DNA of 64,000 nt from Lucifuga dentata (GCA_014773175.1 VXCM01001437.1:124001-188000), one strand, 5' to 3'; positions 38,005 to 49,273 are shown, counted from the stretch's first letter. Numbers and translations: made by a program. Notes: generated by a model not told the origin, from the sequence alone.

Positions 38005-39343
38005 CAAGCTTTAACAAGATGAATCATGGATGTAATTATTTTTCGATGATGACTACAGTATTTTAAAAAGTACGTGTGAAAGAAATATTTTTTCATTTGT
38101 AGGTTATTTGGGAAAACCATGGAATCTGAGGAAAACATGCACTGTACTAATGAAAATTGTTTGCATACATTTGTTTCTGGAACCAGAAAAGTTATGTTTA
38201 ATATGAAAACTGTGTCTTGTAACCCCACAGGAGGTGGGTCAACATTTTTTTGGTAAGACACATAAATAAAGATTTAATTCAAATCAATTCAATTCACACA
38301 CACCACATCCAGGCCCTGTTCACGGGGATGCCCTGAGTCTGGATCTTTTGTGTATCTTAGTGTCAAGCTCTTAAAATTCTGAGCTTTAAAGCAGATAATT
38401 TAGGTTTCCTTTGCCGATTTGACATGTCCATATTGTTTTGACACCAGAGAAAGTAGTCTAAAGCGTGACTCTTAAATATAAAGCAGATCATTAACATGTT
38501 GATCTTCTTTGGCTTTTATCTGAGACACCCCTGACAACAACGCACTGATAATGGGAAAATAATGAAAGGGAAGCTTTGTGAATGAGAGTTAGTTATCGCA
38601 GCTTTTCAGCATGTCATGGTGTAGTTACCGTGACTTTTTAGAAATTGCTACTTTGATTTTGACGATTCTCATAAAACAAAACATCCACAAAAATTAAACT
38701 ATCACAATTTGACACCTGCTATTATTAGATCATAAACGTGTGCTCCAACACAAGTTACACTCGACAATTAAACTCATCTGATCAAAAGATAATAATTTCC
38801 AGAGTGGAATTAATTCTGTTTCTAAAGGTAATCAGCTTAACTCAACCCTGGTCTTTTTCAAAACAACAGAAACTTTCCAGACAGAGATGACATTACTTCA
38901 TGGACTATAACAGTCTGGAGGTGACGTGGGGGAAAAGCAGATTGATTTCTTCCATAAGTGTGTTCAGAATACTTATTCTTAGTTAAGGGTTAAGAGCTGT
39001 GACCTGGCTCCAATCTTGGTGGCAGATCCAAATGTCTCCAGGAGCAAAATGACAAAGATTAACTGTCCCTTGGAGCTTGAAGGCTCATAATTAATGCTGC
39101 CTCACTTCCCTGTGTGCCTCTGCTGGGAGGAGGATTGACACTGAATTGATAGAGTTGCCATTTAAGGGTCAGTTGTGCCATGATGGGACAGACTGCCAGG
39201 AACATATTTGTCAGGTTTAAGCCTACATTGATCTGTTAGCAGAATTTTAATGTTCACATTTCCCAAAAGAAAACCCATTTGTTATCTGTTTGATGGCCAG
39301 AAACAATAATGGAATCCAAACTCATTTTAGCCTTGGACATTAT
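38005..39343. other. Intronic sequence, no gene
   Basis: Unique DNA. The 39060-39190 part (CATAATTAATGCTGCCTCAC, TTGCCATTTAAGGGTCAG) has a non-repetitive, possibly regulatory look. Confidence 0.35.
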
Positions 39344-40135
39344 GGCCCAGATTCATAAAAACCGGTGATAAGGAGTGTAGCGTTGCCTTAATGAACACCG
39401 TGATAATTGACACTCATTCATAAAACTTCTCCTACGATAATCAGTACACCGCTGTCACATAAAGGTAGCGTTGCTGTGAGGTGTGACAGGTAAAAGCCAG
39501 TGAAGATCAGCATGTTAATGAGCTGCTGCATATTTATCAGCCACCATTAATCCTGATTCATCTGCTTTTAAAGCCACAAATCAGCGAAGAAAATATACAT
39601 TCTGCTTTAGAGATCCTCATTTTAAACACTAAAATAACAGTTAAACATGTATTTTAATCTCCGTAGTGCATTTGTGCTGTGTGTGTGTGTGTGTGGNGGG
39701 GGGGGGGGGGGGCATTTGAGGAACTCAGAAGTGCGCAGAGTAGCAGGTGAGGTGACATTTAACAGAGCGCCTGAATATTGTCAGATCAGATCAAAACTCA
39801 CCATATGAAAATTGACTGATCAGCTGATTGAGTTTATCAAATTTATTGATCACTAACACGTGAGACATATAAAGTTTTAAACATCGCCCAGATTTCATCA
39901 CTGAAATTTACAAACCCACATGGACTGAAACCCGTCTTGATTTTTGCATGTGGATTTGTTTTATGAATAGCTACCATGACATGTAAATAAGGAAATATCT
40001 CAGTAATGCTTCTTTCAAGGCTAACGCTAAAATATGTTGCTAACATATGTTTATGAATGAGGAAATGTGGTTGCGCCATGATATCTGTGCATAGCAATGT
40101 GGTAAATCATGCGCTACGGTTTATGAATCTGGGCC
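39344..40135. mobile_element. Harbinger-like MITE, about 790 bp
   Basis: The left end GGCCCAGATTCATAAAAACC and right end GGTTTATGAATCTGGGCC are inverted repeats. Inside them both ends repeat a CTCATTCATAAA motif (39413 region and complement near 40048). GGCCCRGATTCATAAA-type ends resemble non-autonomous PIF/Harbinger elements of fish, which is knowledge by analogy. No clear target duplication: ATTAT on the left, TTTTT on the right. Interior frames are not transposase. Confidence 0.7.
39677..39711. repeat. (GT)n then poly-G with single N (39697)
   Basis: A GT tract passes into an N and about 14 G, inside the Harbinger-like element. Confidence 0.9.
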
Positions 40136-41186
40136 TTTTTTTCAAAACAAATAATTGCTAGCCACAATAGTTGCTTTAGAAAAAGTAAAAAAAGTAAATA
40201 AAAAAATGAAGGTGAGATGCAGCACTGCAGGTTTTGGCGGATCTTTGGTGGAGCCTACAGTTTCTAATTGTGGTGCAGGCGGTATACAGAAACATGCTGA
40301 GTGGTGCCTGCCACTATGTGCAGCAGAGTGCAGTAAACAGACTTAGAAAAAGGATGGATTTGAAAGGCTCCCCCCACCTCTGAGTGGGCTCTGCAAATCC
40401 CTCCATTGAAGTGGGCTTATTTCTTAACAGCACTCCTACCATTTTGTGTGGATCCTCCAGAATCCTCTTTGCACATAAACACCCACAATGAGGTAGGCAA
40501 AAAAAAAGGAAATGTCCTATCATGAAATACAGTCTGATTCATAATCAATATGTGGGGGTGTGAGAGGTGGTGTAATATTTTCTGTGCCTTGAGTTATTGG
40601 AAATCCCAGTAAGCCAAAACGCCATAGAGACATACAATTGGCTGAGTGTATCTATTCCACTGAAGGTGGACTGAATCCCAAGCCGTGACACCGCTGGAAT
40701 TTGAAGTGGCAGACAGTCTGGTTCATATATGGAGGCTAAATCCTTCAACCTCAGCCTCTCCTAAGTCACTTCTCATAAAGCAAGCCCTGCTGTTTTATGG
40801 TACACGAACACAAAATGTCTCAAAGATGTACTGAGAAATAAATATAAGGGGATCTATGTCTAATTCTCTTATGTGCCAACCTTAGAGCAAATTGGAACTG
40901 GGTAGTGAACAGCTCAATTTGTCTTGATGTAATTTAATGGCCCATACCTGTTATGGGCTCAGTCTAATGCAGTAAAACACGATGGGCAAAAATGCGATTC
41001 AGGAAAGAGGCTGACAGCTGCCTGAAAGCTTTTCAATTTTCTATGAAAGTAGTGTTAAAAAGGCCCAACATGTAAGCCACAAAATAGCAAACGCCCATGA
41101 CAACCACCTCTGTTTCATTTTACCTCCATTTCATGTCAAATACAATATGTTCTGCTAAAATGACAGTGTTAGTGTCATACATATTG
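40136..41186. other. Intronic sequence, no gene
   Basis: Unique DNA. The open frames here are short and not protein-like. Confidence 0.4.
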
Positions 41187-41224
41187 CAAAAAAAAAAAAA
41201 AAAANAAAAAAAAAAAAAAAAAAA
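41187..41224. repeat. Poly-A run with single N (41205)
   Basis: About 18 A on each side of one N. Confidence 0.9.
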
Positions 41225-41800
41225 CATGAGGGAAACTTTTCTGTGCTTTCATTAAATTAAAGTTAAGAGGTATATTGATGTGTCAAGTGGACAGACATTG
41301 CAGACCTTCAAGAAGAGGGTGCATTGGGAAAATAAGCACTCCACTTTTCACAGATGTGGTCATCATGTGACAGCAGTAATAGAGTCAGAAATGAGGTTTA
41401 GAATGTTTTGAAGCACCATCACAATTGACAGCCTCTCACAGAAAGTTACTGAAGGCCATCAGCCAAAAAGGATATAGCCTTGGAGCTCAGATGGGTTGGA
41501 AAGATATAGTAGAAGGTATAACGGCTGGGTTTGGAGAAAAGTGCTCCAGTGTGTATGTATCGTAAAGAAACTGACATAAAGCAGACGCTCCTTACTTGCA
41601 AAGTGGCACCTGACTGAATTTATGGCAGACGTCTCTATCAACATCCTTTGCATGTCCTTCAGTGGTAAAGAGAAAATGAACGGTATAGAGACCAAGAAGA
41701 AAGGAAAAACATGGCTTCAGATTCTCACAGCTAAATTTTCATTCAATAGTGAACTTTACGTTTGATTTTGTGCCATCACTCAGTATACATTTACTTGGAT

Positions 41801-42236
41801 GTTAAAACTTTGATTGTACTCTGATCAAGGGAATAAAATGTCATTTAAAAATGTAAACACTATAATCAGATTGAAATCAGCATAAATGGATGTTGGTGTA
41901 CTCGGAGTAATCAGATATCTCGAGATCTAGATTATGGGATTGGAAATCAATTTGCTCAAGGTAAAAATGCAACTAAGAACGGAATTGACAGGATTCCATG
42001 GTTCACCAAACATACACTACATGTTGCACAATCAGAGTATGACAAAAGTCATGGAGTTGGCTTACACCAGTTATACCCTTTACATGCCAGTGTAAAACGA
42101 TTTACAATCACATAATGTAGATCTGTTACTCAGAGCAAGATTACTCATTATTTTAATCATTAATTATTTTATGTTGGTTACATGACATTTGAAAAAAAAA
42201 TGCTGTACTCCATCTGAGTATAATCAAAGTTTTAAC
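41801..42236. mobile_element. Family D MITE-like element, copy 2, with inverted ends
   Basis: GTTAAAACTTTGATTGTACT at the left and AGTATAATCAAAGTTTTAAC at the right are inverted repeats, with 2 mismatches over 25 bp, enclosing 436 bp. The interior matches copy 1 at 32965-33130. No coding potential. Confidence 0.6.
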
Positions 42237-42871
42237 CTGCATATAATCATATATTGTTGATTGTTATTTGTTCATCTCCATTTTTCTCTCCTGAGCCTAA
42301 ACCAGAACACACTAACGAAAACCTCTCATCCATGTGTACAGTCGTGAATCTGGCTGGAGAGACCGTGAGCATCGTTGCACAAGACAAACAACCCAATCTT
42401 CATTCTACATCATTTCCTGTTTTGTCCCACTGGTTTCACTTACATCAGCCACACACACACATCGGCAAACTAGTTACCCTGCTACAAGACAGGAAATTGG
42501 CTTTTTCATCCAAGATTGGCTCATCGTTTCCAATATTTGCTGACCACTGTCATTGCTTGATCAGTCTAAGTGAGTTTGAGAGTAGAGATGCACCTCAAGA
42601 CAATAGGTGTGAATAGTATTCTGGCACTTTTTATAGGCACAAATTGTGATCTAGATGCAAGTTATAAGGTCATAATAGCACTAAACTTCCAAACATACTG
42701 GATCCTGCTCCCAAATTCATCAACAGATCTTTTTTTATATACGGACAGACACAAGAATGCAAAATTAAACCTTCTTCAGTTCAGAAATTCTTCAGTCATA
42801 TATGTGAATCTACCTGTAAGTTGTATAATGAAGAAAGCAAAATCACTAATTGAGCCTTTGTTTATTCATGA
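42237..42871. other. Intronic sequence, no gene
   Basis: A 120-codon plus-strand frame at 42254-42616 has no recognised domain and I treat it as chance. Confidence 0.4.
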
Positions 42872-43042
42872 TCATTGATATAGCTGTTCAAAACCATCAG
42901 CAATGGGTGAAAATCCAGTCACAGCTTGTTCTGTCATCTTGATAATTTGATCTTTATCAATCAGTACTTTGTGGTTGACGTAAACCATGAAACCAGCACA
43001 GAGAACTCCAAGGCATCCAAAATAGCACTGGGTCAAAGTCAT
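42872..43042 (-). CDS. Possible 56-codon micropeptide ORF, unrecognised
   Basis: The ATG at 43042 has G at -3 and an in-frame stop lies shortly upstream (TAG before a TTG codon). The product would have a short hydrophobic stretch at about residues 6-22 (YFGCLGVLCAGFMVYV), then a charged helix-like segment (HKVLIDKDQIIKMTEQ) and a polar tail ending EQLYQ. An AATAAA motif follows the stop by 5 bases. The composition looks more like a small single-pass membrane protein than the other short frames here. I do not recognise it, it lies within the presumed intron on the same strand, and a frame this short can arise by chance. Confidence 0.2.
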   Translation of the reverse strand: MTLTQCYFGCLGVLCAGFMVYVNHKVLIDKDQIIKMTEQAVTGFSPIADGFEQLYQ

Positions 43043-43339
43043 TTCTCTCTCACTCGCTTGTAAGGAAAGCAACTAAGCCTATCTATTTCATATCCTATGA
43101 CTAGTGTTTCAAGATCAATAGCCCCATGTCCATAAGGGAAACCCCCACCCCCAGCTTTGAAATCAGACTGTAAACAGCCTGAAATAGCCCCTGTGTGACT
43201 AATTCCTTATCTATGCCATAACAACTGACATTGTAAGCGGCTTTCTGTATAAACCAGAAAATTTGATTCTTTACCCTTTTAGAAACATAACTCTACACAG
43301 ATCTAAAAATAATAATGGTTTTTAAAAAATCCACCATCA

Positions 43340-43580
43340 GTCTATATTAATAGCTAATATGATCAAAGCTGTCTCTGCATGCTTTATCAGCCATCTGGCA
43401 GCTCCACTGGGTAATTTAAAAGCCATTTCTGACTTATATCATTTGGGAGAAACAAAAGGTGGGGGCAATTAGCTGTGTATGGCAATCCCCTTGTTACAAG
43501 GCAAGATAAGGCCCTGAATTGATTTACTGACTGCAGCCTGATGACAGCTCCCATATCGCAGCTTCACTGCCCACTGAAGT
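43340..43580. promoter_or_regulatory. Candidate conserved non-coding block
   Basis: Unique DNA with GGGGGCAATTAGCTGTGTAT, CCTTGTTACAAGGC (palindromic, SOX-like ACAAGG), AAGATAAGGCC (GATA-like) and TTGATTTACTGACTGCAGCC. The most enhancer-like texture in the window, by eye only. Confidence 0.28.
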
Positions 43581-43783
43581 GTGTATTAGGACTCAGAGTT
43601 GGCAGCAATATGGCTTTTACATTTAACAATCTGTGCTGCGATAGAATGGAAGTGCTTGAGAGACAAGTTGACAGAGAGGTGGACCTCCCATCAGTTGTCA
43701 GTATTGTCAGGGGCAATGCCTTATTATTCCCAGTCTATTGGCTTCTATTCATGCCATTTATCATTCCCATCACCTTTGGCTCA

Positions 43784-43824
43784 CAGAGAGAGAGAGAGAG
43801 AGAGAGAGAGTGAGAGAGAGAGAT
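43784..43824. repeat. (GA)n microsatellite
   Basis: GA units with one TG interruption. Confidence 0.95.
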
Positions 43825-44860
43825 GAGGTCTGGAGGAGATATGCGTATATGAATATGTTGAAAATTGGCTTGTATGGATTTCTTTGCTCTTTGTTTGGTA
43901 GCAGAGAGAAGTGTCTTTTGTGTATCTGCCAGCATGGCCGTGACTCTCTCCATCATGGCACGCCATTCAGGAGATAAGCATCAGTCGGCGGCCCCACTTC
44001 ACTGACACCACCACTTCCTCCCAGAGTCAGCAGATTACATTTTAGAAGTTGACAGTTTGTTATCACTCTGGACAGCAGGAGGGCTTAATCTTTTGTTCTT
44101 TTCTGGCTGGGAGGGGGAAGGGGCTAAGGAGTCGGCTCAGGCCACCGATTCTGACTTCCCTCCTTGTGCCCTCTGCAGTGACACACACGGTGAATAGGCC
44201 ACTCTCTCCTCTGCTCTCTTCATCTTCCTCTAAGAGCACATGCACTTTGTAGAGGGATTACAGTGATGGAAGCCTCAGCAGTGCACAATATCCATTCAAC
44301 ATGTCTCCCTGGCAGACAGGGGATGGGTTCAAGACTGATTTGATAATGGGTATGCTGGCATCCACTCTGCACATCACAGATCACAGCTGCTGAGGCATGG
44401 CTGGTCCTTTGGGAACAATCAGAAAAGCTCATGTTGTGAAATAATCTCCATGGGCATAACAGGGACAGAGAATGGGATGGCTTTTTGCACAATGCTGTTG
44501 CTGTAGCTCCTATAGTGTAAATGCATTTGTGATTCTTCCCAGACAAGCTTCTCTTTTGCTGAAATCAATGTAAAAGAAGGAGGAGTGTGGAGATGTTTCC
44601 AGCCAGTCCCAGAAGCTAAAATTCTACAAAAAACAAACAAACAAACAAAACAAAAATAATAATAAAAAAAACACCAAATTTCTGTTGGTGGTCCAGTTTT
44701 ATCAAGCTGATAGCTAGACCTCATTTTGGCAGCTCAACCATTTGGCTGCAGAAACCTAAAAACTATTTGGCTTTGAACAAATAATTAAATAAAGGATGGC
44801 CCAGATAGTTATTTGCCTTTTAATGTCTTATGGGATTACACAAAGATAGCATTGACTTGA
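43825..44860. other. Intronic sequence, no gene
   Basis: Unique DNA, with an AAAC-rich simple run at 44627-44671. Confidence 0.4.
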
Positions 44861-44881
44861 CTAAGGAAAGAGGTTATGTCT

Positions 44882-45013
44882 CTTAATAACATACTTGAGT
44901 CTTGATTGTTATGTTTGCAAAAGAGTTACCTTATGTTAAATATGTTGATTAATATTTATTATTGAAGGTAACTCTTGCAAACATAACAATCAAGACTCAA
45001 GTATGTTATTAAG
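44882..45013. repeat. Near-perfect 49-bp foldback with 32-base loop
   Basis: The arm at 44882-44932 (starts CTTAATAACATACTTGAGTC) is the exact complement of 44965-45013 except for two extra A. Weaker pairing extends outward to about 44861 and 45037 (CTAAG...TTATG). No N is nearby. It could be a very young MITE, a tail-to-tail duplication, or an RNA hairpin source. Confidence 0.95.
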
Positions 45014-45037
45014 CCTGCATAATCTTCCTTTACTTAG

Positions 45038-45499
45038 CAGATGATAACTTGGGTAACCTTGAACATTGGCTTTTTTTTATTTATGTATTTTTTATCACTG
45101 CTTTGCTTTTAAGATCTCTCCTTGGTGAGAAGAGGTTATATAACCTCTCTCCTCCCACTCTCTCTTTGTATGTTTCTTCCTGTCTATGGTGTTCGCAGCC
45201 TCTCAAGTCAGCAGGAAGACGGCTACAAAGCTCAAACTTACGAGCTTTTTTAAGTTCAGAATATTCTCAACACTTTAGTCAAGGCTTTCTGAAGTGGTGA
45301 AGACAAGCTTCTGACAGGATTTTTATGTTTGATGCAAACAGACTCGCACAGAAAAAGTGATATGAAAAATCATACTGTTTTTGCAACACGCCAGTGCTGT
45401 TTTATGAAAGGCTGACAAAGTTTACTCTGTCTGAATGCCAGGGAGAGAAGCAGATTGAGGTATATGTAAGGACATTACACCTCCAACATTCAGAAACCA
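45038..45499. other. Intronic sequence, nothing recognised
   Basis: Unique DNA between the foldback and the RTE-like LINE remnant. Confidence 0.4.
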
Positions 45500-45845
45500 A
45501 AAATGTCCTCTTTAACATTTAGGCCTTTGGAAACCATTACTCTAAGCAGTGCCAACACTACGCCAGCCCAGATGTCTCTCTCCAAAGCCACATCCTCCAG
45601 CTCTTCCTGGAGGATGCCAAGACATTCCCAGGCTAGATGGGAAGATGGAATAGTAATCCCTCCAGTGTATTCTGGGTCTGTTCTGTGGTCTTCCTCGGTT
45701 GGACATATCTTGAAAAGCTCTCCAGGATGTCCAGGAGACATCCTGATGTCTAGACCGCCACAACTGACTCCTTTTAATGCAAGCAGTGGTTTTACTCTGA
45801 GTTCCTTCCTGATGTCAGGGCTCCTCATCCTATCCCATGGCTGCT
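45500..45845 (-). pseudogene. RTE-like LINE, decayed 3' end of ORF2
   Basis: On the minus strand the C-terminal tail of a fish LINE reverse transcriptase is readable in pieces: MRSPDIRKELRVKPLLALK, then in another frame RGRPQNRPRIHWRDYY, then back in the first frame LAWECLGILQEELEDVALER. The order matches the family pattern (RSS-IR-GL-VEPLL, GRPRTRWRDY, LAWERLGIPPEELEEVA). Two compensating frameshifts and many substitutions show it is dead. The clade is by recall of fish RTE/Expander-type elements and is less certain than the LINE call. Confidence 0.7.
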
Positions 45846-45929
45846 TTCATACAGTAAGCAGTGAGCGATGCACTGAACCAGGCATTCCGTTATTTTGTAT
45901 TGGGAGCTGAGTGGTGACTCCCAACCTTG

Positions 45930-46190
45930 CTGCACACCACCTTGAGCGATGCACACCGCTCAGATTCTCCGCTATGCCACTGAACTCAAAGTTCAACAAA
46001 ATTAAACTTTGACCCATTAGCGGCTGACCTTTCCAACGCGTAACCAATGAGAAAATAGCTGTATGTTACATAAGCAGAAGTGACACAACAATGAAGGAGA
46101 AACTCATAACCTGCGTAGAGCAGATTCCTGCACAACTTTAAAATTTTACCATGATCTTGGCAGAAAGGTGATTGCATGATGAAATGTCAG
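45930..46190 (+). mobile_element. Family C interspersed repeat, copy 2
   Basis: GAGCGATGCACACCGCTCAG, GCCACTGAACTCAAAGTTCA, then AACTTTGACCCATTAGCGGC, GCGTAACCAATGAGAAAATA, GCTGTATGTTACATAAGCAG and GAAAGGTGATTGCATGATG. The right half aligns with 23505-23690. It extends further left than copy 1 and has a Harbinger-MITE look. Confidence 0.6.
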
Positions 46191-46211
46191 CAGTCAGACA
46201 GGACTACTAGC

Positions 46212-47620
46212 AGATGCGTCACTAGGGGGGCGCGGACCGCACCGGCTGACACAGTCAGAGGGGGTGACACCAAAATGACTGTCTACAAAATTTCTATGCA
46301 GTGTTTCAGCAGAAATGTATTATTTTTTATTTAAAAAAAACTGTAGTTAGTTATAACAACAAAAAAAATTTTTTCGTAACCCCAGTTTATGTATCTGTAT
46401 CAATATATGTATCAATATACCTACAAGGCTAAAACTTTATGCTAAGTTACTTTTTGAACCTTCTAATGTGTTCCTGTTAGAGTTGTCATCATTACCCAGT
46501 CACAATCACGCTTCTAATCAAGTGGTTTCTCTACTCTACGCACTGTTGTTTTTGTTGCTGCTGGTGCTTTATTTCACTGATTTTGTCAAAATTTTCTGCT
46601 GTTTTATCTACAATATTGTGGTAAGTAGTATTTGTGAACCTATATCAATAATTATTTGAGAACAAAGTAGTAAATGAAAAGAAGGAGAAAAATTTTAAGA
46701 AAGGCTTCTGCTCACTCCATTACTAATCCTTACTAATAATGTTATAGGCTACTGGTAACTAATAATGACGTTGTAATTCAATGTAGAAAGATTTTACAAA
46801 ACAATTTTGGGTAAATCTTTATAATAATGAATGTCTATATATGATTAATAAACCAATGAATGAAAAAGTGAATGAGAAAGAAACCCGCCACCAAAATATA
46901 ACATCCAGCTTCATCTCTGTCTGACTCCTCCTTGTCTGTTTCATATCACAACCATCACAGTTAAAAATATATTCATTATTAGATCCAATCGTTGATTTTA
47001 TAAAGGTGTGTAATTAATCATTTTGGAAAATCGATACATTATTTATTTGTAAACGACAATAAACCTGGGTGGAACTGATATACGGCTTTAATTACTACAT
47101 GGTAGCATATGCCAATACACACTTTCCGCTTGCAGCCGGCAGCATGCGCCTGCATATGAATACGCATATATGAATGAGTGCTTGTTGAAATGGAGGAATG
47201 CGGTCTAAAAAAAATAGTAAAACGAAATGACACAACTTCTTCAGCAGCACCAGAGCCTAAAGAGCAACTGTCTACAACTTCTACATTATTTGGGCTGTTG
47301 TTGTTTATGCAAATAATAAAGTTTAATGTTAAAATGAACATAATTTTGATAGTTCTTAAATATTTTTACTTCATATTCTGTTGTTTTCTTACAGCATTTT
47401 CACTTTAACCACATGAAACTATGTAAAAGTAAATACATGATATTGTATGATATGATATTTTAATTTAAAGGTATAATTTTAATTTTGCTAGCTGTTTATG
47501 TCACTACTATTGCCATTATATTCAGTGATATACGGGAATTACAATTTACGAGTAACATTTAGTTTAGACAACACACCATGAGATACCGCACTGGGTGACA
47601 CCAACCTGAGTGACGCAATA
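46212..47620. mobile_element. 1.4-kb DNA transposon remnant with GCGTCACT ends
   Basis: The left end GATGCGTCACTAGGGGGG-CGCGGACCGCACCGG and right end CCGCACTGGGTGACACCAAC-CTGAGTGACGC are imperfect inverted ends. Both carry the GTCAC / GGTGACACC motifs of a common teleost repeat. An open frame at 47190 onward (MEECGLKKIVKRNDTTSSAA...) is short; it may be a relic of a transposase N-terminus, but I cannot show that. Confidence 0.55.
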
Positions 47621-48467
47621 CTAGGTCTGTAAAATAGCATATAATCTGTAATCATATCAGCTGTATCTATCTGGAGCACTTCTTGTTGATGTGTGTTGCT
47701 CTGTCTGCACTCCGTTCCATGCACTGAGCAAGGTGCAGGGCATCAGGAGTGCAGCCAGCGAGGAGAGTAACACGTAGATCACTCTCTGTGGTGCAAATAC
47801 TATTGATCATGTGAAATCAGTGTAAAGGTGACAATCTACAGAGGAAACTCATTTTGATCTCATTCTTTCAGTCGCTACCCAAACTCCATGACCACAGGGT
47901 GGTGAGGATTGGAAAGTACTTTGACCAATAAATTAAGAGCTTCATCTTAAGGCTCAGCTCTCTCATCAACTTGACAGTCCAGTACAGCAACCGCATCCTA
48001 AGCTTAAATCTTTATTCATGCCTGGTTGATTGACATGCTTGACAGGTATCTCTTGACAAGAGGTGACATGTGGTGTTTGATTCTACATTTATAACTTCTC
48101 AACAGTAGACCCAGAAAAATTAGTATGTGCAGTGACCTGTCAGATCTGGCATGACTGCCGCCTTTTACTCATGGTTGAATGCAGAAATAAGTAGACAAAA
48201 AATGTAAAAATTTTACGTTTATGTGGATGAACCATACACACCAATCATCAATATCAGTTAAAACTCCAGTGGGCATACCAGTGCATCATATTTATGTTTT
48301 AACCAAATTATAAGAAATAATAAACATTTGAAATATATTGTGATTAAAGAAAAACAGGGAAATCTAACTTTTCTTTTGGATAAAGGAACAAACTGAAAAT
48401 TATGCATGCAGATTTAATCCCACTAACATCTCACTCCAAATATAACACTCAACAGATTTACAATATC
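47621..48467. other. Intronic sequence, no gene
   Basis: Unique DNA after the GCGTCACT element. Confidence 0.4.
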
Positions 48468-48512
48468 ACCAAGGCCCTGTGGTGCAGTGCTTGAACCGCT
48501 GCTGCCTTATAA
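48468..48512 (+). repeat. Possible tRNA-derived SINE fragment
   Basis: CCCTGTGGTGCAGTGCTTGA and CCGCTGCTGCCTTATA resemble the A-box region of tRNA-like SINEs (GTGGTGCAGTGGTTAGCRCTG). No B box (GGTTCGAAT) follows. Confidence 0.25.
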
Positions 48513-49235
48513 ACTTTTATTGGAGATAAAATCTCAACAGCATCTGTTTTTCCTAATTTTCATAATTAACTCATAAAACCTCAGAATCACCTATCCACAG
48601 CTCAGCTCGCCCTCCCTACCATTTTTCAGTGCTAACCTAATCCTTTTTTTGCCGGTGAGGTTTAAACCGACTGTATGAACAACTTTGCAACTGACCGACA
48701 TTTCCATCCTAATAGCCCTGTGTTAAAAAAAGCTCAGACTAAAAGCAATTTGGGATATGCACAGTGAATTCTGTTAGTCTCTCTTTGAAAGCTTTACAGT
48801 TAAGATGAGGAAAGACATGAAGATTTCTTAGCAGTTGGTTGGATAAAGTGCACAGAGTTCAGTTTTGGCTCCAATGAGACAGCCATGTTGCTACTAATTA
48901 GGCAGATTTTGATAACCAATCCAATCCTATTAATTGGTGGCCCCACAGTGGGGTTTCTTCAGAGACGCCTGAAGATTCAGAGTCAGACAGATAGCAGAAT
49001 GGCTTGGGACACAGACAACCGGGACAGTGTCACAGCGAGCATGGAGCAAAGCGTTGAGGCTAATCAGTGTCGGCAAGGCTCTGTCCCGCTGAGGCAGACC
49101 TGTTGGTATTAATTACAAAAGAACACGCATACATGCATTGTCTAAGGGAGGCATCCTGCCAGCTATGTCTCAACTGACATTTTGGTTGGCACTTCTGTGC
49201 AGTCAGAACTCAAAGGCACAAGCTGTAACTGATAC
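48513..49235. other. Intronic sequence, no gene
   Basis: Unique DNA. A 75-codon open frame at 48885-49112 is not recognised. Confidence 0.4.
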
Positions 49236-49273
49236 TTTTTTTTTTTTTTTTTTTNTTTTTTTTTTTTTTTTTG
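49236..49273. repeat. Poly-T run with single N (49255)
   Basis: T homopolymer on both sides of one N. Confidence 0.9.

Noticed and set aside
37866..38261. 131-codon minus-strand frame
   Set aside because: Kept open by the (CT)n(AC)n microsatellite, which translates as alternating CV and ER repeats.
48468..48512. tRNA gene
   Set aside because: Only an A-box-like segment is present. There is no B box and no acceptor stem complement.
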